From contig JAUIFE010000031.1 of NCBI GenBank assembly GCA_030429565.1, forward strand, positions 1-64,000: DNA of 64,000 nt, in the 5' to 3' direction. Both the position numbers and the translations under genes were made by a program. Source of the stretch: Holophagae bacterium. GTDB lineage: Bacteria; Acidobacteriota; Holophagae; Acanthopleuribacterales; Acanthopleuribacteraceae. This document shows, in pieces, positions 17,956 to 24,837 of the stretch. The notes below the pieces were generated by a model. The model did not search any database. It was not told where the DNA came from and was given only the letters and a program-made list of their open reading frames with translations. The first letter of the stretch is position 1; every line of letters starts with the position of its first letter.

Positions 17956-19038
17956 GTGCTTAAAATTCTTGGATACGGTGCTGTCACCAATGTTGGTATG
18001 GATGCCTTGTCGTCGATTCTTTCCATCCGGGCCGGCATCCAGCGTCAAGCTGAAATCAGGCATCTGACCACTTTTGATCCCGATGATTTGGAAACCCCCT
18101 TGTTTGGTTGTCCGGTTAGCGGTTTTACCGACGGTTTTTACTATACCGGCGCCTGGATTCGGTTGGGGCTCGCCGCGCTGCAAGATTTGGATCGCACTTT
18201 TGTGCAGCCGCGCTTCTCTGACGCCGCCGCTTTCTGGGAGCGAACCGTTCTTTACTGGGCGCTGCCCAGTCTTGGCGGCGCCCGTATCGGGTGGCCTGCA
18301 CCCGTGGCCGACGCTCAAACGGCACGTCTTAACCAAATTCTGCTTGAGCATCTCGTTCAGCCGCCGCGTGTCGGTGCTGCATGGTCCGCCCAGCAAGACC
18401 ACGCCGCTGTCGCCCATGCGTTGCCCGCTGTGCACGGCCTCTTGTGCAATGATCATGTTGATCACGTCGTGGTGTTGGCCACCGATTCGTTGCTCGACAT
18501 CCAAAGCCTGAACTTCGCACTGGAAAGTGAGTTGATGGCGAAACCCGATGGGACCGAAGGCTTTTTGCCCGGTGAAGCGGCCGGTGCGCTCCTCTTTGGG
18601 CGCGAGCAGGCGGCCGGCCATGCCCAAGTTATGGATGTCGCCATTGAGCGCGGTGAGGTGCCTCGTGGCGCTCAGCACGAAATGGTGACGGCTTTGGCCC
18701 GCTTATTAGAAGCGGCCATCCTCAAAGTTTTTGAAACGCGCTTCGATGAGGAGGCGCCGTTTGTTGGGGATCTTTATTGGGATGCAAGCGGGGTTCGGCT
18801 CCATGAACTCGTGTTGGCCGAGGTCACCGTTCGTTTGGCCGGGGTCATCGATTGGGACCGGACCAACGTTCATGCGCCAGGCGAAAGTGTCGGTGAGATT
18901 GGCGCGGCGTTCGGCGCGCTCAACCTGAGTATGGTGACCTGGAGCTTTCAAAATCGTGCCGCCTCGGCTGAGTCGTCCTTGGTGTTGTCTTTGGACATGA
19001 CCGGTACCGCGAGTGCCGTTTTGCTGGGGCCGGGTTAA
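17956..19038 (+). CDS. ketosynthase-fold (thiolase-like) protein of T6SS effector loci, active site degenerate
   Basis: A 360-residue protein of the beta-ketoacyl synthase fold. Matches are VVVLATDSLLD, GFLPGEAAGALLF (GEAAGALL at 206-213) and HAPGESVGEIGAAFGALNLSM (from about residue 306), which correspond to KAS core elements. The catalytic Cys motif is missing: the equivalent stretch reads DHAAVAHALPAVHG. Such KAS-like proteins without chemistry are repeatedly encoded next to DUF2169/DUF4150 (PAAR-like) type VI effector genes, where an adaptor or chaperone role is suspected. The GTG at 17956 is preferred because gaagg lies 8 bases upstream and the start clears the previous gene; a TTG at 17896 would overlap it. 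It ends 4 bases into the convergent SDR gene. Confidence 0.7.
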   Translation: MLKILGYGAVTNVGMDALSSILSIRAGIQRQAEIRHLTTFDPDDLETPLFGCPVSGFTDGFYYTGAWIRLGLAALQDLDRTFVQPRFSDAAAFWERTVLYWALPSLGGARIGWPAPVADAQTARLNQILLEHLVQPPRVGAAWSAQQDHAAVAHALPAVHGLLCNDHVDHVVVLATDSLLDIQSLNFALESELMAKPDGTEGFLPGEAAGALLFGREQAAGHAQVMDVAIERGEVPRGAQHEMVTALARLLEAAILKVFETRFDEEAPFVGDLYWDASGVRLHELVLAEVTVRLAGVIDWDRTNVHAPGESVGEIGAAFGALNLSMVTWSFQNRAASAESSLVLSLDMTGTASAVLLGPG

Positions 19039-20537
19039 ACGCAGCCTCGAGACGCCGTTTCTTCTTGCTCGCGGGTTTTAATCGGTTTGGGCGAACGTTT
19101 GCGACCTTGGGCCAAATAACGCGCCAAACCGCGAAATACCAAGTGATGCAGCGGCAAGATGCCGTACCAGTAGAGCCGCCCCGCTAAACCGCGTGGTCGG
19201 AAGCTGGTGGTCAGTCGCAGGTTGAGACCGTCCGTTCCGGGAACCAACTCAAACTCCAGCCAGGCTTCTCCCGGCAACTTCATTTCGGCGAAAAGCGCCA
19301 ATCGGTTTTTTTGTTGGTCAGTGAGCAAAACCCGCCAAAAATCAAGGGCATCGCCCACGCGCAGAGATTCCTGGTTGCGGCGGCCACGGCGCAGGCCGAC
19401 ACCGCCCGCCAGCTTGTCCAAGCTGCCGCGCAACGACCAAGCCCAATCCATGTGGTACCAACCGCGACGACCGCCGATTCCGTAAATGAGGGCGCGTGTT
19501 TCGGACGGTGTGCGGGTTATGGGTAACTCATGCACATTGCGACAAACGCCGTTGCTGGGGATATGCAGGAAGTCCAGGTAATCCTCGCGCACGTGGCCGC
19601 TGACCACTGAGTCTTTCCACGACGATAAAACCTGGTTGTTTTGAATCATCTGCAAGGCGCGCGCTAGGGCCGTCGCATAGTCCGTGGTGCGGTAGGGGAT
19701 CACTTGCTCGATGCCTTTGCGGCGCACCACCACCTCGTTTTTCATGCTATCGACCAAACTGCGGGCGAGGGGATAGGATGTCGCGGTAATGAAGTACAGC
19801 CAATAGGCCGAAAGACGCGGCGTAAGCACCGGCACTGTCTGAATCAAACGCCACAACTTGCGCTGGTGCGCGTATCCCAGCAACATCTCGCGGTAGGTCA
19901 GCACATCGGGGCCGCCAATGTCCCAGACTTGCCCGTAGGCCGCCGGTTTGCGCAGCACGTGGGTTAGGTAATAAATGACATCGCGCACCGCAATTGGTTG
20001 GCAGCGCGTGTTGAGCCAGCGCGGTGTAATCATCACCGGCAGTTTCTCCACCAAATCACGGATGATCTCGAACGACGCACTGCCGGAGCCAATGATAATT
20101 GCAGCGCGCAAGACAGTGACGGGAATCGGGCCTTCTTGAAGAATGGTTTCCACCGCGACCCGCGACGATAAGTGATGGGAGAGTTCGTTGTCGTTGGCAA
20201 TGCCGCTCAGGTAAACGATGTGGCGGCAGTTGCTTCCTGCCAGCGCCGCGATGAAATGGCGCGCGCAGGCTGCTTCCTTCGCGCGAAAGTCGCCACCCAC
20301 CCCGCTCATGCTGTGAACCAAATAGTAGGCCGCCTCGATATCGGCCGGCACCCTGTCCAGGCTTGTCGGATCAAGCAAGTCGCCGCGAATGACCGTTAGG
20401 CCGGGATGGGGTGCGCGCAGCGAATTCGGCCGGCGTGGGTCACGCACCAAGCAAATCACCTGGTGGCCTGCATCCAGCAGGGCCGGGACCAAACGCTGAC
20501 CGATGTAGCCGGATGCGCCCGCCACCAAAATACGCAT
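19035..20537 (-). CDS. SDR family NAD(P)-binding protein with DUF2867 domain
   Basis: A 500-residue protein. Residues 1-300 are an atypical short-chain dehydrogenase with the nucleotide-binding motif VAGASGYIGQRL at the N-terminus and the stretches YYLVHSMSG and VYLSGIA. Residues about 330-490 match the DUF2867 extension (RGSLDKLAGGVGLRRGRR, GDALDFWRVL, PGEAWLEFEL, YWYGILPLHHLVFRGLAR). This fused architecture is common in proteobacteria and acidobacteria; the substrate is unknown. The start at 20537 has ggag upstream on the minus strand. It lies 16 bases after the DUF523-DUF1722 gene and is probably cotranscribed with it. Confidence 0.88.
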   Translation of the reverse strand: MRILVAGASGYIGQRLVPALLDAGHQVICLVRDPRRPNSLRAPHPGLTVIRGDLLDPTSLDRVPADIEAAYYLVHSMSGVGGDFRAKEAACARHFIAALAGSNCRHIVYLSGIANDNELSHHLSSRVAVETILQEGPIPVTVLRAAIIIGSGSASFEIIRDLVEKLPVMITPRWLNTRCQPIAVRDVIYYLTHVLRKPAAYGQVWDIGGPDVLTYREMLLGYAHQRKLWRLIQTVPVLTPRLSAYWLYFITATSYPLARSLVDSMKNEVVVRRKGIEQVIPYRTTDYATALARALQMIQNNQVLSSWKDSVVSGHVREDYLDFLHIPSNGVCRNVHELPITRTPSETRALIYGIGGRRGWYHMDWAWSLRGSLDKLAGGVGLRRGRRNQESLRVGDALDFWRVLLTDQQKNRLALFAEMKLPGEAWLEFELVPGTDGLNLRLTTSFRPRGLAGRLYWYGILPLHHLVFRGLARYLAQGRKRSPKPIKTREQEETASRGCV

Positions 20538-20553
20538 TGTGGGTGCCTCCGTA

Positions 20554-21519
20554 TTAGCCGACCAAAATTTGGCCGAGTCGCAACGCGCCGGGGTAAGGCT
20601 GCAGGTACGTTTGGCTGCGAACCCAAGGATGCGGGTGGTGGCGCAGGTGGTGGTTGAGCAAGGTGAGCGGTACGCTTAACGGCGTGTGGTGCAGGCGGTA
20701 GGCCTCAATTTGTTCCAAGAGTTCCTGCTTGTCGCCCGCGTCGATGTCGTTTTTCAGGAAGCCCATCAAATGATGCATGACATTGGCGTGTCGACCCTTC
20801 TGCGCCGGTTTGGCAAGACAGGTAAAAAACGTTTTTTCGTAACGGTCCAAGAGTTGTCCAAGTGGCAGACGGTCGTGGTTGCCGGCAATGCGGCCCAGCT
20901 TTGTCGCCAGCACCGGGTTGTGGGCGTGTAACTGCATTTTGTGGCGCTGTTGAAACGCCACCAAACCCTTGCGGCTGGGGGCTTCCGCGCGGAAAGCCTG
21001 CCAGCGGCCGAAGGCATAGACGCGTTCGATAAAATGTTCGCGTAGGGGCACGTCGTTAAGCCGACCGTCCTCCTCAACCGGTAGGTAGGGCAGCGCTTTT
21101 TGCAAAGCTTCGGCGAATAAGCCGTTGCGCATGAAAAGTTTGTTGCCTGCTTCACCGTAAACCGTGACCCGCTTCATACCGCACGAAGGCGACTTCGACT
21201 TTAAAATGAAACCCTGAAGACCAACCTTGGACAACTTGTGGACAACTGTCGCGTTGTAGTCCAGCATTTGTTGGGTGTGATCCACCCCGCTTTTGCTCTC
21301 CAACAGGCGAATTGACCCGCCCTTTTCCACCAATCGCAATGCCGGGCGCGGCGTGCTCATGCCCGACCCGACCTCAGGGCACACCGGGTACCATTTAAAG
21401 AAGGCGCTCAGTGATTTGTTGGCGAACGAATTGGCGCAATTACCGCCGTCATGACGGACATTGTTGCCGAGCAAACACATGGAAATACCGATCAAGGGCT
21501 TGGGGTCGTCGTGGTTCAT
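20554..21519 (-). CDS. DUF523-DUF1722 fusion protein (YbgA-like)
   Basis: A 321-residue fusion. Residues about 9-155 are DUF523 (GISMCLLGNNVRHDGG, CPEVGSGMSTPRPALRL, KSKSPSCG) with conserved cysteines that may bind metal. Residues about 185-310 are DUF1722, the YbgA domain (FQQRHKMQLHAHNP, GRIAGN, NVMHHLMGFL). Function is unknown; in enterobacteria ybgA sits beside the photolyase gene, and the fusion is often linked to photolyases elsewhere. Here phrB is about 17 kb away. The ATG at 21519 follows ggag. It is divergent from the MerR-B12 regulator gene, separated by 207 bases that contain a clear operator palindrome, so the regulator may control both sides. Confidence 0.88.
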   Translation of the reverse strand: MNHDDPKPLIGISMCLLGNNVRHDGGNCANSFANKSLSAFFKWYPVCPEVGSGMSTPRPALRLVEKGGSIRLLESKSGVDHTQQMLDYNATVVHKLSKVGLQGFILKSKSPSCGMKRVTVYGEAGNKLFMRNGLFAEALQKALPYLPVEEDGRLNDVPLREHFIERVYAFGRWQAFRAEAPSRKGLVAFQQRHKMQLHAHNPVLATKLGRIAGNHDRLPLGQLLDRYEKTFFTCLAKPAQKGRHANVMHHLMGFLKNDIDAGDKQELLEQIEAYRLHHTPLSVPLTLLNHHLRHHPHPWVRSQTYLQPYPGALRLGQILVG

Positions 21520-21624
21520 GCTGATCTCCGCCTAATGTGGTTTGCTTGGAATAAGGTTAAAAGGACGCTTGTTTACATTTCATGAATCTTCTTGCGCGGT
21601 TCACACGTAAGAAATATGACCTTC

Positions 21625-21640
21625 TGACAAGGTCTTGTCA
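21625..21640. promoter_or_regulatory. palindromic operator candidate
   Basis: A perfect 7-2-7 inverted repeat, tgacaag-gt-cttgtca, lies in the divergent region between the DUF523 gene and the MerR-B12 gene. A related half-site, cttgacaaag, recurs at 21670-21679. MerR-family and CarH-type regulators bind such dyads over promoters, so autoregulation by the downstream MerR-B12 protein is a reasonable reading. Confidence 0.55.
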
Positions 21641-21670
21641 AGATGATCGGCTTTTTCTTTGGACAAAATC

Positions 21671-21699
21671 TTGACAAAGTCTCCGAAAAACGCCATCTT
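21671..21699 (+). promoter_or_regulatory. possible promoter of the MerR-B12 gene
   Basis: A perfect -35 hexamer TTGACA (21671-21676) is followed after 17 bases by the weak -10 CATCTT (21694-21699). It overlaps the second half-site of the nearby operator-like sequence, as expected for a repressible promoter. The -10 matches the consensus at only three positions. Confidence 0.4.
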
Positions 21700-21726
21700 T
21701 AAGGTCTAAAACCAAGGAGGCCGAAA

Positions 21727-22653
21727 ATGAGTGTGAAAGTCCCGATTCGGGCCGCATCCCGTCTGTCCGGTGTTTCTGTTGACTGTATTCGCGCCTGGGA
21801 GCGCCGTTACCGTGCTCTGAATCCCGAACGTGCCAAAGGCGGTCGCCTCTTCTCTGAAGGCGACATCTACCGTCTCAAACTCCTTAAGCGCGCCGTCGGT
21901 ATGGGTCACAGTATTGGTCAAATCGCCAACCTCGATACCGACGAGCTCGAGAACCTGCCTTTTAACGCGCCCAACCGCAAGCCGCGTCCCCGTGAAGAGC
22001 GTACCCATGACTTTAGTGACGCTGTGGCCGAGCTGGCTGAGAAGTTTTTGTCCTACGATCAGGAAGCTGCCGACGAACTCATCGGCAAAGTCATCTCTCT
22101 GGTCACCCCGCGCGAATTTGTTTACGCCTTTGCGATCCCTTTCCTTCAGCACATGAACGAAACCTGGCAAGAAGACGGTGCCTTGGAAGCACAAAAGCAC
22201 ATGACCGCCGCCTCGATGCGCAACGCCATGCTGCTTCTGGCGCGCCAAATCCACCGCCCTAATACGGCCGCCAACGTTCTGTTCACAACCCTGCCAGGTG
22301 AAGAACACCAGCACGGTATTATGATCGCCTCGATGTTGGCCACCTCCGCCAGCCTGCGTCCTGTTTACTTGGGTACCAACCTGCCGGTTGATGAAATCAT
22401 CCAAGCCGCCGATGCAACCCATCCTGCCGCCGTCGTGATCGGCGTCAAACCCGGTTTGACCAAACTCCACGACCGCGCCAACTACCTGCGTCAGTTGCGC
22501 AAAGGCCTGTCACTTAAAACCGACATCATCCTCGAAGGCCTTTACCATAATGAAAGCCTTTACGGGGCACTGCGCAAGATTGGCATCAGCCCGGTCAAGA
22601 ACTTCGAAGAGTACGAAGACATGCTGCAGAAATACCACCACATCATCAGCTAA
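21727..22653 (+). CDS. MerR-type regulator with cobalamin-binding domain (CarH/LitR-like)
   Basis: A 308-residue protein. Residues 5-75 are a MerR winged helix (RAASRLSGVSVDCIRAWERRY). Residues about 95-175 are a B12-binding helical bundle with W147, then nine residues, then KH (157-158); CarH-type photoreceptors have W-x9-EH. Residues 185-300 are a Rossmann B12 domain with E192-x-H194-xx-G197, matching the motif that gives the lower axial histidine. Adenosylcobalamin sensing, possibly by light, is therefore likely. The residue after W147 is Gln; in Thermus CarH it is the His that forms the light-induced adduct. The ATG at 21727 follows aaggagg. A dyad operator lies upstream and a strong terminator downstream. 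Confidence 0.82.
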   Translation: MSVKVPIRAASRLSGVSVDCIRAWERRYRALNPERAKGGRLFSEGDIYRLKLLKRAVGMGHSIGQIANLDTDELENLPFNAPNRKPRPREERTHDFSDAVAELAEKFLSYDQEAADELIGKVISLVTPREFVYAFAIPFLQHMNETWQEDGALEAQKHMTAASMRNAMLLLARQIHRPNTAANVLFTTLPGEEHQHGIMIASMLATSASLRPVYLGTNLPVDEIIQAADATHPAAVVIGVKPGLTKLHDRANYLRQLRKGLSLKTDIILEGLYHNESLYGALRKIGISPVKNFEEYEDMLQKYHHIIS

Positions 22654-22706
22654 CGCGCCTCGCGTTTGTTACCGGCGTCCGCCAGACGCCTGGTCAAAAC
22701 ACGATC

Positions 22707-22739
22707 AAAAAAAGCCGGGTACCTCACCCGGCTTTTTTT
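22707..22739. terminator. strong bidirectional intrinsic terminator
   Basis: A 14-bp perfect inverted repeat made of aaaaaaagccgggt (22707-22720) and its complement (22726-22739), with a 5-base loop acctc. The A-run/T-run flanks make it work in either direction. It ends the MerR-B12 transcript 54 bases after its stop. Confidence 0.9.
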
Positions 22740-22787
22740 GGTTGGTCCAAATGCAATAAGTGCCTTTGTCCCGTTAATCAGAGGCAG

Positions 22788-22907
22788 ATGGTAGACAAGC
22801 TAAAGCCGTCGTCTCCCAAAGAGATTCGGGTCAAAAGCAACGGCTATTACCTTGCTCCGAGAGTGACAGTGACCGAACTGTCTTCGAGATACTCGGAAAA
22901 AAGATAA
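22788..22907 (+). CDS. possible 39-residue small protein
   Basis: An ATG frame of 39 codons preceded by gagg three bases upstream (22781-22784). The product is basic (many Lys and Arg) with a protein-like mix of residues. It lies in the 313-base gap between the terminator at 22707-22739 and pheA, and no other gene explains it. Support is weak because short open frames of this length occur by chance. Confidence 0.3.
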   Translation: MVDKLKPSSPKEIRVKSNGYYLAPRVTVTELSSRYSEKR

Positions 22908-22914
22908 AACGGCG

Positions 22915-22940
22915 TGAAGGGGGCCGCCGGCCCCGCTTCA
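22915..22940 (-). terminator. hairpin downstream of pheA
   Basis: The GC-rich inverted repeat ggggcc-gcc-ggcccc, extended by gaag/cttc with one bulged base, lies 27 bases past the pheA stop on the minus strand. A T-rich stretch follows about 12 bases later in that direction. A terminator is plausible though the U-run is not adjacent. Confidence 0.4.
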
Positions 22941-22966
22941 GATTTGGTTGTTTTGCTTTTGGGTGA

Positions 22967-24034
22967 TTAACGGGCGCGGCGGAAAGAGCCGAGCACTTTG
23001 AGCAAGGTGGCGAAGGATTCGAGTTCGCCCAACGCTTCTTTAATGGGGGGGTCTTCGACGTGGCCCTCGAGATCGAGGAAGAAGACGTATTCCCACGCCT
23101 TTTTCTTGATGGGACGGCTTTCGATTTTCATGAGGTTGAGTGAACGTTTTTTGAACGGCTCCAGCATTTCGCCCAAGACACCGGGACGGTCGCGGAAGGC
23201 AAACAAGATGCTGGTGCGGTCGTGGCCGGTGGGTTCCAGCAGGTCGCGGCCGATGACGAGGAAACGCGTATAGTTCTCGTGGTTGTCTTGAATATTGGAC
23301 TCGAGCACGCGTAGTTTGTAGAGGTTGGCGGCGTGGCGACTGGCAATGGCGGCCGAGTTGGGTTCGTCGGCGACGATTTGGGCGGCGCGAGCGGTGCTGG
23401 TCACGACGACTTGCTGTGCGTGCGGCAGGTGATCCTCAATCCAACGGCGGCATTGGTCCAAGGCCTGCGGGTGCGAATAAATGCGGCGCACGTCGCCCAA
23501 TTCGCCGTCGTTGACGAGCAAGTCGTGGCTGATTTCGAGGTAGTGCTCCTCAATGATTTTTAGATCCGATTCCAGGAACATATCCAAGGTGTGGGTCACG
23601 GCACCTTCGTTGCTGTTCTCAATTGGCACCACGCCGTAAAGCGCACGGCCGGAAGCGACCTCGTCGAAGACGGAGCTAATTGATTTGCAGGCGGCGAGTT
23701 GCGCCAGCTTGCCGAACTTTTGTAGCGCGGCAACGTGGGTGAAGGTGGCTTTGGGGCCGAGGTATACCACCTTCATGGGGTACTCGAGCGACAGCGAGGC
23801 GGAGATAATCTCGCGGTACACGGTCTCGATGGCGTCGCTGGGGAAGGGGCCTGGGTTCTTGCCGCGCAACCGTTCAAAAATGGCGCGTTCGCGGCTAGGT
23901 ACGTAAAAGGGTTTGCGCAGCACTTTTTTTAAGTGGCCGATTTCCATCGCAATTTTGGCGCGACGGTTGAGCAGTTCTAAGATGCGTTCGTCGAGGTCGT
24001 CGATTTCCTCGCGAAGCTTACCGAGTTGATCCAT
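22967..24034 (-). CDS. pheA: bifunctional chorismate mutase/prephenate dehydratase
   Basis: A 355-residue cytosolic enzyme that converts chorismate to prephenate and then to phenylpyruvate, the last committed steps to phenylalanine. Residues 1-90 are an AroQ-type chorismate mutase (LREEIDDLDERILELLNRR). Residues about 92-265 are the prephenate dehydratase (YLGPKATFTHVAA, VPIENSNEGAVTHTLD, NYTRFLVIGR with the catalytic Thr). Residues about 275-350 are an ACT regulatory domain with the Phe-binding motif IESRP. Feedback inhibition by phenylalanine is expected. The start at 24034 has aggtg upstream. The TrmH-type methyltransferase gene is 59 bases upstream on the same strand. Confidence 0.95.
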   Translation of the reverse strand: MDQLGKLREEIDDLDERILELLNRRAKIAMEIGHLKKVLRKPFYVPSRERAIFERLRGKNPGPFPSDAIETVYREIISASLSLEYPMKVVYLGPKATFTHVAALQKFGKLAQLAACKSISSVFDEVASGRALYGVVPIENSNEGAVTHTLDMFLESDLKIIEEHYLEISHDLLVNDGELGDVRRIYSHPQALDQCRRWIEDHLPHAQQVVVTSTARAAQIVADEPNSAAIASRHAANLYKLRVLESNIQDNHENYTRFLVIGRDLLEPTGHDRTSILFAFRDRPGVLGEMLEPFKKRSLNLMKIESRPIKKKAWEYVFFLDLEGHVEDPPIKEALGELESFATLLKVLGSFRRAR

Positions 24035-24093
24035 GCTGTCACCTGCTTATGGGGAAGTCGCGTTTGGGGGTAAACGCTAAATTGTGGTGCAGG

Positions 24094-24837
24094 TTACTTG
24101 AGTCGCCCTAGATTCTCAACCACTTTCTGGGCGGCAACGGCAAAAGCGTGACTGACGTTCATCGAGTTTTTAAAGCCGAACATGGGAATGGTGACGAGTT
24201 GGGTGCAGTGTTGGCGCAAACCTTCAGCAATACCAAAGCGTTCATTGCCGAGCAATAAGATGCAGGGCGCTTGCGGTTGCCACGCCTCGACGGCTACCGC
24301 GTCCTCACCGCACTCTAGGCCGTAAACGGGCACTTCAGCCTTGGCCAGGTAATCGGCTAAATCAGGGCAGGTCACCACCGGTAGCCAAGCCTGACTGCCG
24401 CGTGCGGCGCGTTGTAAACGCGGGTGGTTTAGGCTCGGATGCGGTGGGCTGAGGCGTAAACCGGCAAAGCCGAAGTTGTCGATTAACCGCAAGATCGAGC
24501 CGACGTTGTAGGGATTGTGAACCTGATCGAGTACGACTTCAACGCTGAAACGCGGTGACCACACGCCGTTTGGCATGGGTTCGCTCTCCGTCTGGTCGAG
24601 GCCGGCGATGCCCTGGTGAAAAGCCACCAAGGCGGCGCGCTGTTCGCTGTCGGATAACCAGGCCGGCGCCTGGTAGTGATCCAGTTGCGCGGCCTGACAG
24701 AGTTCGCGGTAACGTTCGGTGAAGCCGGTGTCGACGGCGGCCAGGCCGCCCGCCCAGTCGGCCAGAAGCTGATGTTGCTTGCGCGGGTTGAGTTTGACCC
24801 ACTTGCGCAAGCTAATCGTGTTAACGGACTTTTCCAT
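24094..24837 (-). CDS. TrmH/SpoU family RNA 2'-O-methyltransferase
   Basis: A 247-residue SPOUT-fold enzyme predicted to methylate a ribose 2'-OH in tRNA or rRNA with S-adenosylmethionine. Motif 1 is NPYNVGSILRLIDNFGF, motif 2 is ILLLGNERFGIAEGL and motif 3 is IPMFGFKNSMNVSHAFA; these form the deep trefoil knot and SAM site. Motif 3 has NSMNVS where many relatives have SLNVS. The N-terminal 80 residues are a helical extension. Its ATG lies inside the end of metG (17-base overlap), so translation is probably coupled to metG. The exact RNA target cannot be read from sequence. Confidence 0.88.
   Translation of the reverse strand: MEKSVNTISLRKWVKLNPRKQHQLLADWAGGLAAVDTGFTERYRELCQAAQLDHYQAPAWLSDSEQRAALVAFHQGIAGLDQTESEPMPNGVWSPRFSVEVVLDQVHNPYNVGSILRLIDNFGFAGLRLSPPHPSLNHPRLQRAARGSQAWLPVVTCPDLADYLAKAEVPVYGLECGEDAVAVEAWQPQAPCILLLGNERFGIAEGLRQHCTQLVTIPMFGFKNSMNVSHAFAVAAQKVVENLGRLK

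Noticed and set aside
21520..21726. Cobalamin riboswitch before the B12 regulator
   Set aside because: No B12-box-like or long structured leader is seen; the region is short and better explained by a promoter with a dyad operator.
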